In this document: in pieces, positions 1-9,216 of the stretch | Layout of the letters: each line of letters opens with the position of its first letter | How positions within the stretch are numbered: position 1 is the stretch's first letter | Made by a program: the position numbers and the translations under genes | NCBI RefSeq assembly: GCF_038066715.1 | Contig: NZ_JBBUKT010000004.1 | Location: forward strand, 434,001-498,000 | Reading direction: 5' to 3' | DNA length: 64,000 nucleotides | Source: Luteolibacter sp. Y139 | Lineage (GTDB): Bacteria; Verrucomicrobiota; Verrucomicrobiia; Verrucomicrobiales; Akkermansiaceae | The notes under the pieces: generated by a model | Seen by the model: the letters and a program-made list of their open reading frames with translations, nothing else | Databases searched by the model: none | What the model was told of the DNA's origin: nothing

Positions 1-88
1 CACGTGCCCTCGGATTCGGGCTGTGGGGGGAAGCCTACAGCTTGGGGAAAAGCCTACTGCTGGGCTGTGGGGGAGTCCCCGCGGCTCG

Positions 89-289
89 TTACCGACCTTG
101 AGCGCTCCGGGGCTGGACGAGCGGGGAGGGCGGATTTGCCTCAGTTTGGCCGGGAGCCGTCGGGGAGGGCGTCTTGTTTTCGCGAGGGACGGCGACGGGG
201 TGCTGGCAATTGGGGCAGCGGATCGAGTAGCCGGCGAGGCTGCGGCATGCTTCGAGGGCATGGTCGCATTGGGGACAGGAAATCTTCAT
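89..289 (-). CDS. Small zinc-ribbon protein
   Basis: A 66-residue protein beginning MKISCPQC. Two CxxC knuckles (Cys5/Cys8 and Cys25/Cys28), 16 residues apart, form a typical zinc-ribbon head, followed by a low-complexity Pro/Ser/Thr/Gln tail. Such heads often stand at the N-terminus of longer verrucomicrobial proteins with a transmembrane segment. Here a TAA stop ends the protein before any membrane segment, so it may be a free-standing ribbon or a shortened relative. A longer open frame runs upstream into the end of the next gene, but only from this ATG does the sequence look like protein; upstream it is Pro/Ser/Arg-rich shadow. No clear Shine-Dalgarno. It lies downstream of the PATR gene on the same strand, beyond a terminator. 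Function unknown. Confidence 0.6.
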   Translation of the reverse strand: MKISCPQCDHALEACRSLAGYSIRCPNCQHPVAVPRENKTPSPTAPGQTEANPPSPLVQPRSAQGR

Positions 290-462
290 GGAGGAGGCAG
301 GCAGATTTCCCTTCGCGGGGGCGACGGAGGGCAGTGGAGGATGAAACCACGGGGACGGAAGAAGGTTTCCGTGCGTGGTGTGGGGTGGCGATTTCCGCCT
401 GGTGGGAGCGGGAGGTCTTCTTGGGAAGAATCGAGATCGGCGGTCAAAACCCGACCGGGAAA

Positions 463-503
463 CGCAAAAATCCGCTCGCCCCGGGTCGGGGGAGAGCGGA
501 TTT
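463..503 (-). terminator. Rho-independent terminator of the first PATR gene
   Basis: A perfect 10-bp stem (468-477 with 494-503, arms AAATCCGCTC/GAGCGGATTT) with a GC-rich loop. Read on the minus strand it is followed by a run of five T. It sits about 75 bases past the stop of the 1415-residue PATR gene. Confidence 0.75.
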
Positions 504-578
504 GGGGAGGAAACGGGAGTGGCTGCGACCGGTGGGCGGCTGGTACAAGCCACCGGGCGCGGCGATCCGGGAGCGGGA

Positions 579-3500
579 TCAGTTCGGGGTGACTTCGAGG
601 CGGACGAAGCGCTTCTGTTGGCCGCCGACTGGGGTGTAGGAGACGCTGGTGCCGTTATCGACGGCATTGATGGTGACGTCGGCCCAGGTGGCGAGGTCGG
701 TGGAGGTTGAGACCTTGTAGGTGCCGGTGAAGCTGGCGCTCTTTGGCCAGGTGATGGTGCCGGAGACGAGCTGCGGATTTGCCGTGAAGGTGGATCCGGT
801 GGCTCCGAAGAAGAACTCGACGCCATTCTTCACGCCATCGCCATCGTAGTCCTGGTCTTCGGTCTGGCCGCCCGCATTGGCGGTGGCCCAGCTGCCGTAG
901 CCGCTGGCACCGACGCTGAGGCTGAGGACACCGGTGGCTTCGCTGAAGGTCCAGGTATTGGCACCGTCGACCTTGGTCCAGACGTTGGCGTTCTCGGTGA
1001 AGTCGACGACGCTGAAGGTGGCGCTGAAGGTTTCGGTGAGGGAGCCGACATTGACGAGGGTCCAGGTATTGCCGTTGGCGACGCTGGCACCGGCGAGGTC
1101 GATGACGAAGTCACCATCGAGCGTGAGGGTGCCATTGCCGCCGATGGAGTTGACGAGGTTATTCGGTCCCGGGGTGAAGCGGAGCTGGGCGTTATCGGCG
1201 AGGGTGAGGCCGGTATTGACCGTGACATTGCCGGTGAAGGTATTGGCACCGCCGAGGGTGAGGGTGCCGCCGCCGACGGTGAGGGCCGTCTTGTGGGTGG
1301 CTCCGTTCTGGATGACGCCATTGAAGGTCGTGGTGCCGGTGGTGGTCAGCGTGGAGTCGCTGGCACCGCTGTTCGTGACGGTGGCGGCGTTGGTGTTCTT
1401 GGTGAGTCCGGCGAGGGATTGATTAAAGCCGCCGAGGTCAAGGATGGCCGCGCCGCTGACGCCGAGGTCGACGGTGGAAGCGGTGGGGATGGCATTGTTC
1501 ACGCCGAGCTTGGCGGTGCCCTGCTGGACGATCATGCCGGTGTAGCTGCTGGCGGCATTCGTGAAGGCGACGATGCCATTGCGGACTTTCACCGGAACGG
1601 ACGAGGTGACAGCGCCGCTCACTGTGAGAGTGCCGCCGCCGGTGGCGAAGTGGCCGCCGGTGGTGGTGTCGCCAGTGATGCTGATCGCGCCGGAGGAGGT
1701 GGCGTCTCCGGTAGGCACGTAGAGGGTGCCCTGGCCGGTGAAGCTGGCACCGCCGAGGGTGAGGGCATTGGCGACATTCACGCCTGCGCCGAGCTGGACC
1801 TGCACGCCGGTGGCGGCGGAGGTGGCGACAGCACCGGTGCCGAAGGCGGTGCTGGTCTTCGCGATGGCGCGGCCGAGGGTGACGGTGGTGCCGCCCAAGT
1901 AGCCATTGGCTCCGCCGAGCGAGAGGCCGCCGCTGGTGACATTCAAGCCGCCGGTGCCGCTGACGACGCCATCGATGGTGATGGTATCGGCCGCGAAGGC
2001 TGCGCCGGTGGCGGTGGTGCCGCTGGCGAGCTGGACGGTGCCGGTGAGGGCGGCGGGGTTTGGCGTGCCGCCTTCGTAGTAGAGTGCGCCCTTGGTGCCG
2101 ATGCCGCTGCCACCGTGGAAGGTGAGGTTATTGACGACGGGCGTGACGTTGTTGCCGGCGAGCCAGAGCGATGCGCCGCTGGCGATATCGACGGGGGAGG
2201 TGCCGCGGCTCTGGGCGGCATTCAGGTCGAAGCCCATGGCTCCGGAGAGCACGTTGATCTGGCTGACATCGGTCAGCGTGCCATTCATGTAGAGGCGGGC
2301 GAGGCCGGTGTTGGCGATGTTCAGCGCGTTGCTGTTGCCGTTGACGGTGCCGGAGAAGTTGATCTGGCCTTCGAGGGTGGTGTTCGAGCCAGCGGAGGCA
2401 TTGCCGAAGGTGGACGCGGCGTTGAGATTGATCTGCGGGGCGTAGCCGAAGTTGGTGCCGGTGCCGAGGTTCACCAGGAAGGAGCCGCCGCCGAGGTTGA
2501 AGGTGCCATTGGCGGCATCGCCCGCGGTGGTATTGATCTGGAGGGTGCCGGCATTGACGGTGGTGCCACCGAAGTAGGTATTCGCCGCGGTGAGGATCTG
2601 GGTGCCGGGGCCGGTCTTGGTGACGGAGCCGTTGCCGCTGATCAGATAGTTCGCGGTGGTGGAGCCGAAGCGATTGAAGGCGAGGGTGCCTTCGTTGGCG
2701 ACGCCGCTGGTATTGGCGATGGTGCCGTCATTGCCGGTGGTGCCATTGCCGAGGGTGAGGGTGGAGCCGCTGGCGATGCTGGTGAGGCCGGTGTAGGTAT
2801 TGGCACTGGTGATGACGAGTGCGCCTGCGCCGCTCTTGGTGAACGGGCCGGTGCCTGCGATGCCGAAGGCGCCAGTCGAGCCAAGGATGTAGTTCTTGGT
2901 GTCGTTATTGAAGGTGGTGGTCGCCGGGCTGACGTTGGCTGCGGAGATATTGACGTTGGTGGTGCCGGTGGTGACGGAGTCATCGAACAGCACGACATCG
3001 CCATCGATGTAATCGGTGGCGGCGCCGCCGGTGATGAGCTTCCAGTTTTTGTTAGAGCCGGTGGAACCGACGACCCAGTTGCCATTGTCGAGGCCGCTCC
3101 ACTTCGGGGAGTTGGCGGTGACGGTGAGGCTGAGGGCGCCGCTGGCATTGGTGAGGGTGCCGGAGCTGCGGGTGCCGAGGGTGAAGGGCGCGCCGCTGAA
3201 GGTGCCGCCGCCGGTGAAGCTGCTGTAGCCGATGAGCTTGTGGGTGCCGGAAGGAAGATTGCCGGCATTGAGGAGGCTCACGGCGACGGTGCCGCTGGCA
3301 TTCAGGACGCCGGTGGTGGCGAGTGGCGTGGAGGCGCTGTAGTTGAGCGAATTGAAATCGAAGGTGAGCGCGCTGCCGTTTGCCAGGGTGAGGGCGGTCG
3401 GGAGGACCGGCGTGGTGAAGGTGTCGAAGGCCTGGACGCGGAGGCCTGCGCCATTCGCAACGGAGAGCGAACCGATGGAGGATTGCTTGGCGGCGAACGT

Positions 3501-4826
3501 GAGCGTGCCGGTGTTCACGGTGGTGGCACCGGTGAAGTTATTGGCACCGGTGAGGGTGAGCGTGCCGGCACCGTTCTTGGTGAGGCCGCCGGAGCCATCG
3601 AGCAGGTCCTGGCCGATGGTGATGTCGAAGCTGTTAGAATCGATTATGGCACCGCCTGCATTGACGAAGGCCTGGGAGAGGCCGGTCATGAAGGTGGTGC
3701 TGGCGGCGGTGGGTTTGAGGGTGCCGCCGTTGAAGTTGAAGGTGGCGTTGCCGGCGCCCTTCTTGACGATGGCGGTCTGGATGGTGCCGCCGTTGAGATT
3801 GACGGTGCCGGTGGAGTTGGCCTGGACGGCGATGTTGATGCCGTTGGCGGTATTGGTGGCAGTATTGACGAGGCCGCCGCCGGAGACATTGAGGGTGCCA
3901 TTGGCAGTGCCGGTGCCTTGCCAGCCTTCGCCGACGTAGATGCCGGCAGTGGAATTGAAGGTGCCGGTGCCGCTGACGGCGAGCGTGGCGGTGGCATTGC
4001 GCGACGACGCGATGACGGCGACGCCGCCGGTGGTGGCGGCATTCACGGTGCCGCCACTGAGATTGTAGGTGCCGCTGGCGGGGTTCGCGCTGGTGTCACC
4101 GCGACCGATGACGAGGTAGCTGTTAGACGAGAGGGTGCCGCCGGATTGATTGAAGGTGCCGGTGCCTGCGCCACCGACCCAGACTTCACCGCCGGTGGCA
4201 TTGATGGTGCCGCTGTCCATATTGACGGTGCCGACGCTGGTGGTGCCTACACCGACCTGGAAGCAAGTCCCGGAGCCGGCGGTCGCGGTGATGGTGCCGG
4301 TGGTGTTGATGTTGAGCGTGCCAGTGCCGTTGCCATTGAACTCGGCGCCGCCGACATTGAGGCGGCCGGTGGTGAAGCTGCCGGAGCCCTGGCCGAATCC
4401 GGTGAGGGTGCCGCCGGTGGCCGCGGTATTGGCAATATTGAAGGTGCCGCTGGTGCCACCATTGGAACCGACGAAGGTCCAGTTGCCATTGCCCGAGGCG
4501 GCGGTGCCTGCGGTGTGGTCGAGACGGCCGCTTGCACCTGCGCCATTGCCGATGAAGAGGTCGACGGGCGTGAACGCTGAGTTCGCGCTGATGATGGGGA
4601 AGACTCCGGCGGTGACGGTATTGATGAAATAGTTACCGGTCGGGTTTGCGGGATCGCTGCTCCAGCTGGCGGCGGTGTTCCAATTCTGGCCGGAGTCGCC
4701 GACCCAGGTGGCGTCGGCATGAGCTTGTTGGGTAGCGAGTCCTACCATGGACAGCCCGAGGCTGAGGCGGAGGTAGGTGGCGTAGGAGATGCGGAGGTCG
4801 GACGTGCGGGTCGTTGCGTTCTTCAT
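579..4826 (-). CDS. PATR (autotransporter-associated beta-strand repeat) secreted protein
   Basis: 1415 residues. Residues 1-37 form a signal peptide ending QQAHA. The body is Gly/Thr/Asn/Ala-rich beta-helix sequence with recognisable PATR units of the type LTKNGAGTLTLTGANNFTG, at roughly residues 410-440, 660, 740 and 1185. No C-terminal autotransporter barrel is present. Instead the protein ends with a DYDGDGVKNGVEFFFG calcium-loop-like segment (about residue 1325) and a beta-rich domain closing with KRFVRLEVTPN. It is presumably a large extracellular or cell-surface fibre-like protein; the role of PATR proteins in this phylum is not established. No Shine-Dalgarno is visible before the ATG. 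The gene stands alone, with its own terminator downstream. Confidence 0.9.
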   Translation of the reverse strand: MKNATTRTSDLRISYATYLRLSLGLSMVGLATQQAHADATWVGDSGQNWNTAASWSSDPANPTGNYFINTVTAGVFPIISANSAFTPVDLFIGNGAGASGRLDHTAGTAASGNGNWTFVGSNGGTSGTFNIANTAATGGTLTGFGQGSGSFTTGRLNVGGAEFNGNGTGTLNINTTGTITATAGSGTCFQVGVGTTSVGTVNMDSGTINATGGEVWVGGAGTGTFNQSGGTLSSNSYLVIGRGDTSANPASGTYNLSGGTVNAATTGGVAVIASSRNATATLAVSGTGTFNSTAGIYVGEGWQGTGTANGTLNVSGGGLVNTATNTANGINIAVQANSTGTVNLNGGTIQTAIVKKGAGNATFNFNGGTLKPTAASTTFMTGLSQAFVNAGGAIIDSNSFDITIGQDLLDGSGGLTKNGAGTLTLTGANNFTGATTVNTGTLTFAAKQSSIGSLSVANGAGLRVQAFDTFTTPVLPTALTLANGSALTFDFNSLNYSASTPLATTGVLNASGTVAVSLLNAGNLPSGTHKLIGYSSFTGGGTFSGAPFTLGTRSSGTLTNASGALSLTVTANSPKWSGLDNGNWVVGSTGSNKNWKLITGGAATDYIDGDVVLFDDSVTTGTTNVNISAANVSPATTTFNNDTKNYILGSTGAFGIAGTGPFTKSGAGALVITSANTYTGLTSIASGSTLTLGNGTTGNDGTIANTSGVANEGTLAFNRFGSTTANYLISGNGSVTKTGPGTQILTAANTYFGGTTVNAGTLQINTTAGDAANGTFNLGGGSFLVNLGTGTNFGYAPQINLNAASTFGNASAGSNTTLEGQINFSGTVNGNSNALNIANTGLARLYMNGTLTDVSQINVLSGAMGFDLNAAQSRGTSPVDIASGASLWLAGNNVTPVVNNLTFHGGSGIGTKGALYYEGGTPNPAALTGTVQLASGTTATGAAFAADTITIDGVVSGTGGLNVTSGGLSLGGANGYLGGTTVTLGRAIAKTSTAFGTGAVATSAATGVQVQLGAGVNVANALTLGGASFTGQGTLYVPTGDATSSGAISITGDTTTGGHFATGGGTLTVSGAVTSSVPVKVRNGIVAFTNAASSYTGMIVQQGTAKLGVNNAIPTASTVDLGVSGAAILDLGGFNQSLAGLTKNTNAATVTNSGASDSTLTTTGTTTFNGVIQNGATHKTALTVGGGTLTLGGANTFTGNVTVNTGLTLADNAQLRFTPGPNNLVNSIGGNGTLTLDGDFVIDLAGASVANGNTWTLVNVGSLTETFSATFSVVDFTENANVWTKVDGANTWTFSEATGVLSLSVGASGYGSWATANAGGQTEDQDYDGDGVKNGVEFFFGATGSTFTANPQLVSGTITWPKSASFTGTYKVSTSTDLATWADVTINAVDNGTSVSYTPVGGQQKRFVRLEVTPN

Positions 4827-5319
4827 CGTTTAATTGGGCTTCAACTGCTGGAGCCGGCGGGTCGTGCCGGAGGTCTCCAGTAGAGGAAGGAGCGGGAACG
4901 CCTCTGCGAACCCGACATCGAAAAACGAGAAAATCCCGTCACATTCGAAGTTGGCTTTGGAACGTGTTTGCCCGGTCAAAACCGAGGGAAATCAAGGGTT
5001 CCAGCGGCTTTGTTTTAAGCGCGATGAGATGCGGGAAAGCGCTCTTTCCGTGTGAAGAAAGGAGGACGCGGTTAGATCATTTGAAATGTGGTGGTCGTTT
5101 GATCGAATCGCGAAAGGTCCGAAATCTGAATGCAGGAAGAGACCTTCATTCTAACAGATTTCGGGTTCCGTTTAAAATGAGATGTTCCAGGAAGGGTGAT
5201 GCCACGGCTTGCGAGGGCCGTTCATCCGGATCTAACAGAGTGCCTTGCCGTGCATTCGGAAAGCTGCGGATGACCGCAGCAGTCCAAGGGCGGCTGCGTC
5301 GCGGTCATTGGGCGGGCGG
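4827..5319. other. Intergenic region upstream of the first PATR gene
   Basis: 493 bases, more AT-rich than the flanking genes, holding the presumed promoter of the minus-strand PATR gene and the 3' end of the next gene. I could not place a convincing -35/-10 pair. It contains two CTAACAGA hexamer sites (about 5153 and 5232) and the hairpin at 5263-5280. No credible coding frame. Confidence 0.5.
5263..5280. repeat. Short REP-like hairpin
   Basis: A perfect 7-bp stem (GCTGCGG/CCGCAGC) with loop ATGA, followed by AGTCCAAGG. It lies just beyond the stop of the minus-strand zincin/PATR gene; on that strand three T follow the stem, so it may also act as a weak terminator. It resembles the other short intergenic hairpins of this window. 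Confidence 0.5.
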
Positions 5320-8300
5320 TTAGCGGTGGACTTCCAACTGGAGGAAGCGCTTCGGATGTGCTGGGTCGGGGATGAGGTAGATGTCCTCGGCTTGCACGGA
5401 TTTTAGCGGCGGATTGCCCTGCTCCTGAACGGTGGCTCCTGCGACGGGGACGAAGGCGGCTCCATTGGTGCTGGTGGCGATGGCGGTCCATGGGCCGGCG
5501 AGCTGATCCGCGGCGACGACGGTGATGGTGATGTCCGAGGCTTCGGTATTTCGGTGGAAGGCGATGCGGAGCTTGTTGCCGACTTGGGAAGCTTGCGGCG
5601 CGATGGAGGCGTCAGCGTTGTTCGGATCGGAGCCGAGTGCGTATTCGAGGAGGTTGTTCAGGCCGTCCTTGTCGCCGTCGATGTCATCGCCGGAGATGGC
5701 TGGATTGGTCCACTGGGCGCCGAAGTTTGCCTGACGCCAGAGATCGGTGGGGGAGGTGACGACGGGGGGAGTGGGCGTGAAGACGATAGAAACCGAGGTG
5801 GCGCTTTGTTGGAGGGAGAAGGTGCCGTAGTCGCCGGCGGGGCGTGAGCCGGCATCGGTGGTGACGGTGCCGAGGGTGAAGTCGCCGGTTTTGTTAGACG
5901 CGCTCATCACGTTCCAGATGCGCTGCTGGGTCCAGAAGGTGTCGGTGAAGTTCACGGTGCTGCCTGCGCCATTGAGGACGAGGTCAATGACGGCTCCGGC
6001 GGTAACATTGACGGTGCTGGCGGCTGTGCGGTTGGCGATGCCGGTGGTGTCGCTGTTAGAGGGCAAGGACCAGCGGACGCGTGCGCCATTCGCGTAGGCG
6101 AGGGTACCGACAACGGTTTGGGTGCCAGTGGGATTGCCGGGTGCGTGGATGGCGCCGGTGGCGAAGGAGAGCGAGCCATTGACGGTGCCGGTGCCGGTGA
6201 GGGTGGCGGAGTTGGCGACGGTGACAGCGCTGCCAGCGGCGAGGGAGCCGGTGAGGTTCAGCGTGCCGGCATTGATGGTGGTGACGCCGGTGTAGGTGTT
6301 GGCATTGCTGAGGACGAGGGTGCCGGTGCCATTGCTCTTCACCAGGGCGGAGACGCCTTCGCTGGTGAGGTCGGTGATGGTGCCGCTGACGGTGAGGGTT
6401 TTGTTGGCGGCGACTTCGACGGTGTTGTTGGTGCCGAGGCCGATGTTGATGGCGGTGACGAGGGAGTTGTCGGTGGCGACGATCTTGCCGCCGGTGACGC
6501 GCTTGAAGTTCCATGAGCCCCAGGCGGGGCTAGCTCCGCCGGAGGCGAGGGTGCCGCCGTTGAGGGTGATGGTGCCGACGTTCACGTCATCGTTGGCGGC
6601 GTTCGTGGTCATGGTGGCACCGGCATTGACCGTGACGGGCTTGGCCTGGGTGCCGTCCCAGCCGAAGAGGGCATTCGAGCTGGAGCGGAGGGTGGCACCG
6701 CTATTGACGGTGATGGCGCCGGCGTAGCTCAACGCGCGATTGGTGGCGGCGTTGGCGGCGTTGGCGAAGAGGGTGCCGGCATTGATGGTGACGGGGCCGG
6801 AGAAGGTGTTGGCGGCGAAGAGGGTGGTGGTGCCGGTGTTGTTCTTCAGGAAGGTGCCCGCGCCGGAGATGACGCCACCGAAGGCCTGGTTGCCAGTGGT
6901 GTTGAGATTGAGCGTGCCATTGATGACGACGGGCATGGGGGTGTCGCCATTGTTGAAGCGGCCTGCGCCATCGAGGCGGAGGGTGCCGCCATTGATGATG
7001 ATCTCGCCGACGTGGCAGTTGTTCGGATGGGTGAAGACGAGGGTGCCGGTGTTCTCCTTGATGAGCATGCTGGAGACCGGATTCGGATAGATGGGCGCGG
7101 TGAGAAGGGTGTCGCCGGAGGTGGTGCCGGTGAGGGGCGAGGCGATCGTCAGAGTCGTGTTGGGGGCGACATTGAAGAGGCCGGCGCTGGCGCCGATGCG
7201 GATGCCGCGGTTGGTATCGTCGATCGTGATGTTGCCGGAGGTGAAGAGAACGCCGCGGTTGAGCGTGAGTTGGTCGGCGGTGAAGGTGGCGGGGTTGGGG
7301 CCGAGGCGGGCTTCGGAGTCGATGGAGAGGCCGCTGAAACGGCCGTCGCCGACGGTGAGCTTGCCGGTGTAGCTGGTATTGGTGCCGCTGAGGGTGACGG
7401 TGTTGTTGAGCAGGAGCAGTGAGCCGTTGCCGCTGAGATTCGTGGTGAGATTGATGGGGCCGTTGGCGGCGCGGACGGTGGTCTCATCCGCTTGGGCTGT
7501 TAGATTGCCGGCGAGGGTGAAGGTGCCGGAGCCGGCATTGAGGACTTCGCCATCGGTGCCGGCGAGAGTGAGGGCGTTTGCGGTGATGGTGCTATTGCCG
7601 GTGCCCTTCCAGGTGAGGCCGCCGCCGGTGAGCTTGAGCGATTGGCCGGCGAAGGTGCGCGAGGTTCCATCGGCGGGAGTGCGGAGGCGGAAGCCGAAGG
7701 TTTCGTAGCTTTTTCCGGCGCTGGGTGCGGCGCCATCGCTCCAGAGGCCGATGGCATTGAAGGAGGATTGGCCGATTGCATCGTCGCCGGTGAGGTTGGC
7801 GCTGGTGATGGTGCGGTTCGGGCCGAGGCGAGCGTTGGCAGCGACTTGGTCGCGGGTCATGGCGACATTGCTGATGCGGACTTCGGAGTATTCGCAGTTG
7901 GCGAGCGAGTCGGCGCCATAGGCGGAGCGGCCGAGCCAATTGTTCACGTCGGGGAATGAAGTGAGGGCGTAGGCGACATCGAGGTAGGCGACTTCATCGC
8001 CATCGCGATACCAGGTCCAACGGCCGGTGCCCGCACCGGTGCTGGCGTAGACGATGGCGTAGTGATGGAGGGCGTTGTTTGCGGTGGGCAGGTCGCTATC
8101 GAGGGTGACGGCGGTTCCGCCGACGATGGATTCGAAGCGCTGGGCGCTGCCATTGGTGCCGCGAGCGGCGGTCAGCGTGAGGTAGTTCGCGGTGCCGTTG
8201 TTGAAGTCGAGAAGGCGTGCCCAGTTCTGAACCGAGATCGTCTTGGCCCAGATTTCGATGGTGGCATTGGTGTAGGTCGAGAGGACGCCGGCGGGAAGTT

Positions 8301-9216
8301 GCAGGTAAGCTGCGCCGCTGCCGGAGGCACCGCCGGGAATCTTCAGTCCGGTGCCGGTGAAGGTGGCGCCGCTGCCTTGCACGGTGGCGAGCGCGGTGCC
8401 GGAGACGGAGTCAGTGACGGTGGTGCCGGTGGGTGCGTTTGCTGCGGCTTGATTGAAGGACCAGCGGCGGGTGACGCTGCCGAGATTCGGCGAGGTGATC
8501 ACGCGAGCATTGCGATCCGCCACGCCTTGGCAGGTGGTGCTGATGAGGTAGGCATTGTCGCCGCCATTCACGGTGGCACCGAGGCAGCTGGTATCGCCGA
8601 CGAGCCGGTTGCTGTTCAGCCAGATGTTAGGGTTCGAATAGAAGTAGGGTGGCGTGGCACCACCGCCATCGCAGTAGTTGTGCATCATCACGGTCTTCGA
8701 TCCGGGGACGGCACGGCCGCCGCGGTGGTCGCAGCCGTAGTTGTGGCCGGCGAGTTCGTGGGCGACGACGGCGGCCCAGAATTGTCCGGGATCGAAGCAT
8801 GAATAGCGACCCGGCTGCTCGGCGACGGCGGCAGCTCCGTCGGCGGTGGAGACGCAGAGGAAGGTGACCAAGTCGGCACCGCGGGCATTGCCGGCGTCAA
8901 CAACATCGGAGAGGCGGGAGTCGTAGGTCGACATCCAGCTGACGAAGCCACCCTTCGAGGTGCGCTGGTAGCTGGCTTGGGCGGCTTGGTAGTAGCCGAC
9001 CACTCGCACGCGTGCGCCGGTGCCGCTGCGTTCATTGACCGCGTTGCTGCCAGCGACGGCGTTCAAGGCGAGCACGTTTGCATTGTCCTGGCCGCCGACG
9101 GATGAGGAGTGGCTTTGATCATAGGCGACTAAGAGGTCCGCTTCGGCGGCAGCCTCGACATGGCCGGCCAAGAGGGAGCCTGTTAGAGAAGCGAGGAGAA
9201 GGAAGGAGGGCTTCAT
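5320..9216 (-). CDS. Zincin-like metalloprotease with LamG and PATR repeats
   Basis: 1298 residues. Signal peptide 1-22. Residues 25-230 look like a metzincin catalytic domain: HELAGHNYGCDH at 153-164 and a Met-turn-like VMMHNY at 176-181. The zinc helix reads HExxxH rather than HExxH, one residue longer than in reprolysins; the nucleotide sequence confirms this. A LamG/concanavalin-like domain follows (about 265-460), then a long PATR beta-helix (units such as TKNGAGTLTL-type about 600-1100) and a C-terminal DIDGDKDGLNNLLEYALG loop plus beta domain ending KRFLQLEVHR. Its ATG overlaps the stop of the upstream propeptide-like gene (ATGA), so the two are probably translationally coupled. Likely secreted; whether it is catalytically active is uncertain. 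Confidence 0.88.
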   Translation of the reverse strand: MKPSFLLLASLTGSLLAGHVEAAAEADLLVAYDQSHSSSVGGQDNANVLALNAVAGSNAVNERSGTGARVRVVGYYQAAQASYQRTSKGGFVSWMSTYDSRLSDVVDAGNARGADLVTFLCVSTADGAAAVAEQPGRYSCFDPGQFWAAVVAHELAGHNYGCDHRGGRAVPGSKTVMMHNYCDGGGATPPYFYSNPNIWLNSNRLVGDTSCLGATVNGGDNAYLISTTCQGVADRNARVITSPNLGSVTRRWSFNQAAANAPTGTTVTDSVSGTALATVQGSGATFTGTGLKIPGGASGSGAAYLQLPAGVLSTYTNATIEIWAKTISVQNWARLLDFNNGTANYLTLTAARGTNGSAQRFESIVGGTAVTLDSDLPTANNALHHYAIVYASTGAGTGRWTWYRDGDEVAYLDVAYALTSFPDVNNWLGRSAYGADSLANCEYSEVRISNVAMTRDQVAANARLGPNRTITSANLTGDDAIGQSSFNAIGLWSDGAAPSAGKSYETFGFRLRTPADGTSRTFAGQSLKLTGGGLTWKGTGNSTITANALTLAGTDGEVLNAGSGTFTLAGNLTAQADETTVRAANGPINLTTNLSGNGSLLLLNNTVTLSGTNTSYTGKLTVGDGRFSGLSIDSEARLGPNPATFTADQLTLNRGVLFTSGNITIDDTNRGIRIGASAGLFNVAPNTTLTIASPLTGTTSGDTLLTAPIYPNPVSSMLIKENTGTLVFTHPNNCHVGEIIINGGTLRLDGAGRFNNGDTPMPVVINGTLNLNTTGNQAFGGVISGAGTFLKNNTGTTTLFAANTFSGPVTINAGTLFANAANAATNRALSYAGAITVNSGATLRSSSNALFGWDGTQAKPVTVNAGATMTTNAANDDVNVGTITLNGGTLASGGASPAWGSWNFKRVTGGKIVATDNSLVTAINIGLGTNNTVEVAANKTLTVSGTITDLTSEGVSALVKSNGTGTLVLSNANTYTGVTTINAGTLNLTGSLAAGSAVTVANSATLTGTGTVNGSLSFATGAIHAPGNPTGTQTVVGTLAYANGARVRWSLPSNSDTTGIANRTAASTVNVTAGAVIDLVLNGAGSTVNFTDTFWTQQRIWNVMSASNKTGDFTLGTVTTDAGSRPAGDYGTFSLQQSATSVSIVFTPTPPVVTSPTDLWRQANFGAQWTNPAISGDDIDGDKDGLNNLLEYALGSDPNNADASIAPQASQVGNKLRIAFHRNTEASDITITVVAADQLAGPWTAIATSTNGAAFVPVAGATVQEQGNPPLKSVQAEDIYLIPDPAHPKRFLQLEVHR

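Noticed and set aside
1-75. 45-base imperfect direct repeat (GGGCTGTGGGGG at 17 and 62)
   Set aside because: Only two copies at the window edge; cannot be judged without the flanking sequence.
1293-4580. A 1095-residue plus-strand open frame antisense to the first PATR gene
   Set aside because: Composition is pure Gly/Ala/Glu/Asp shadow of the high-GC repeat gene; no domain, no start context.
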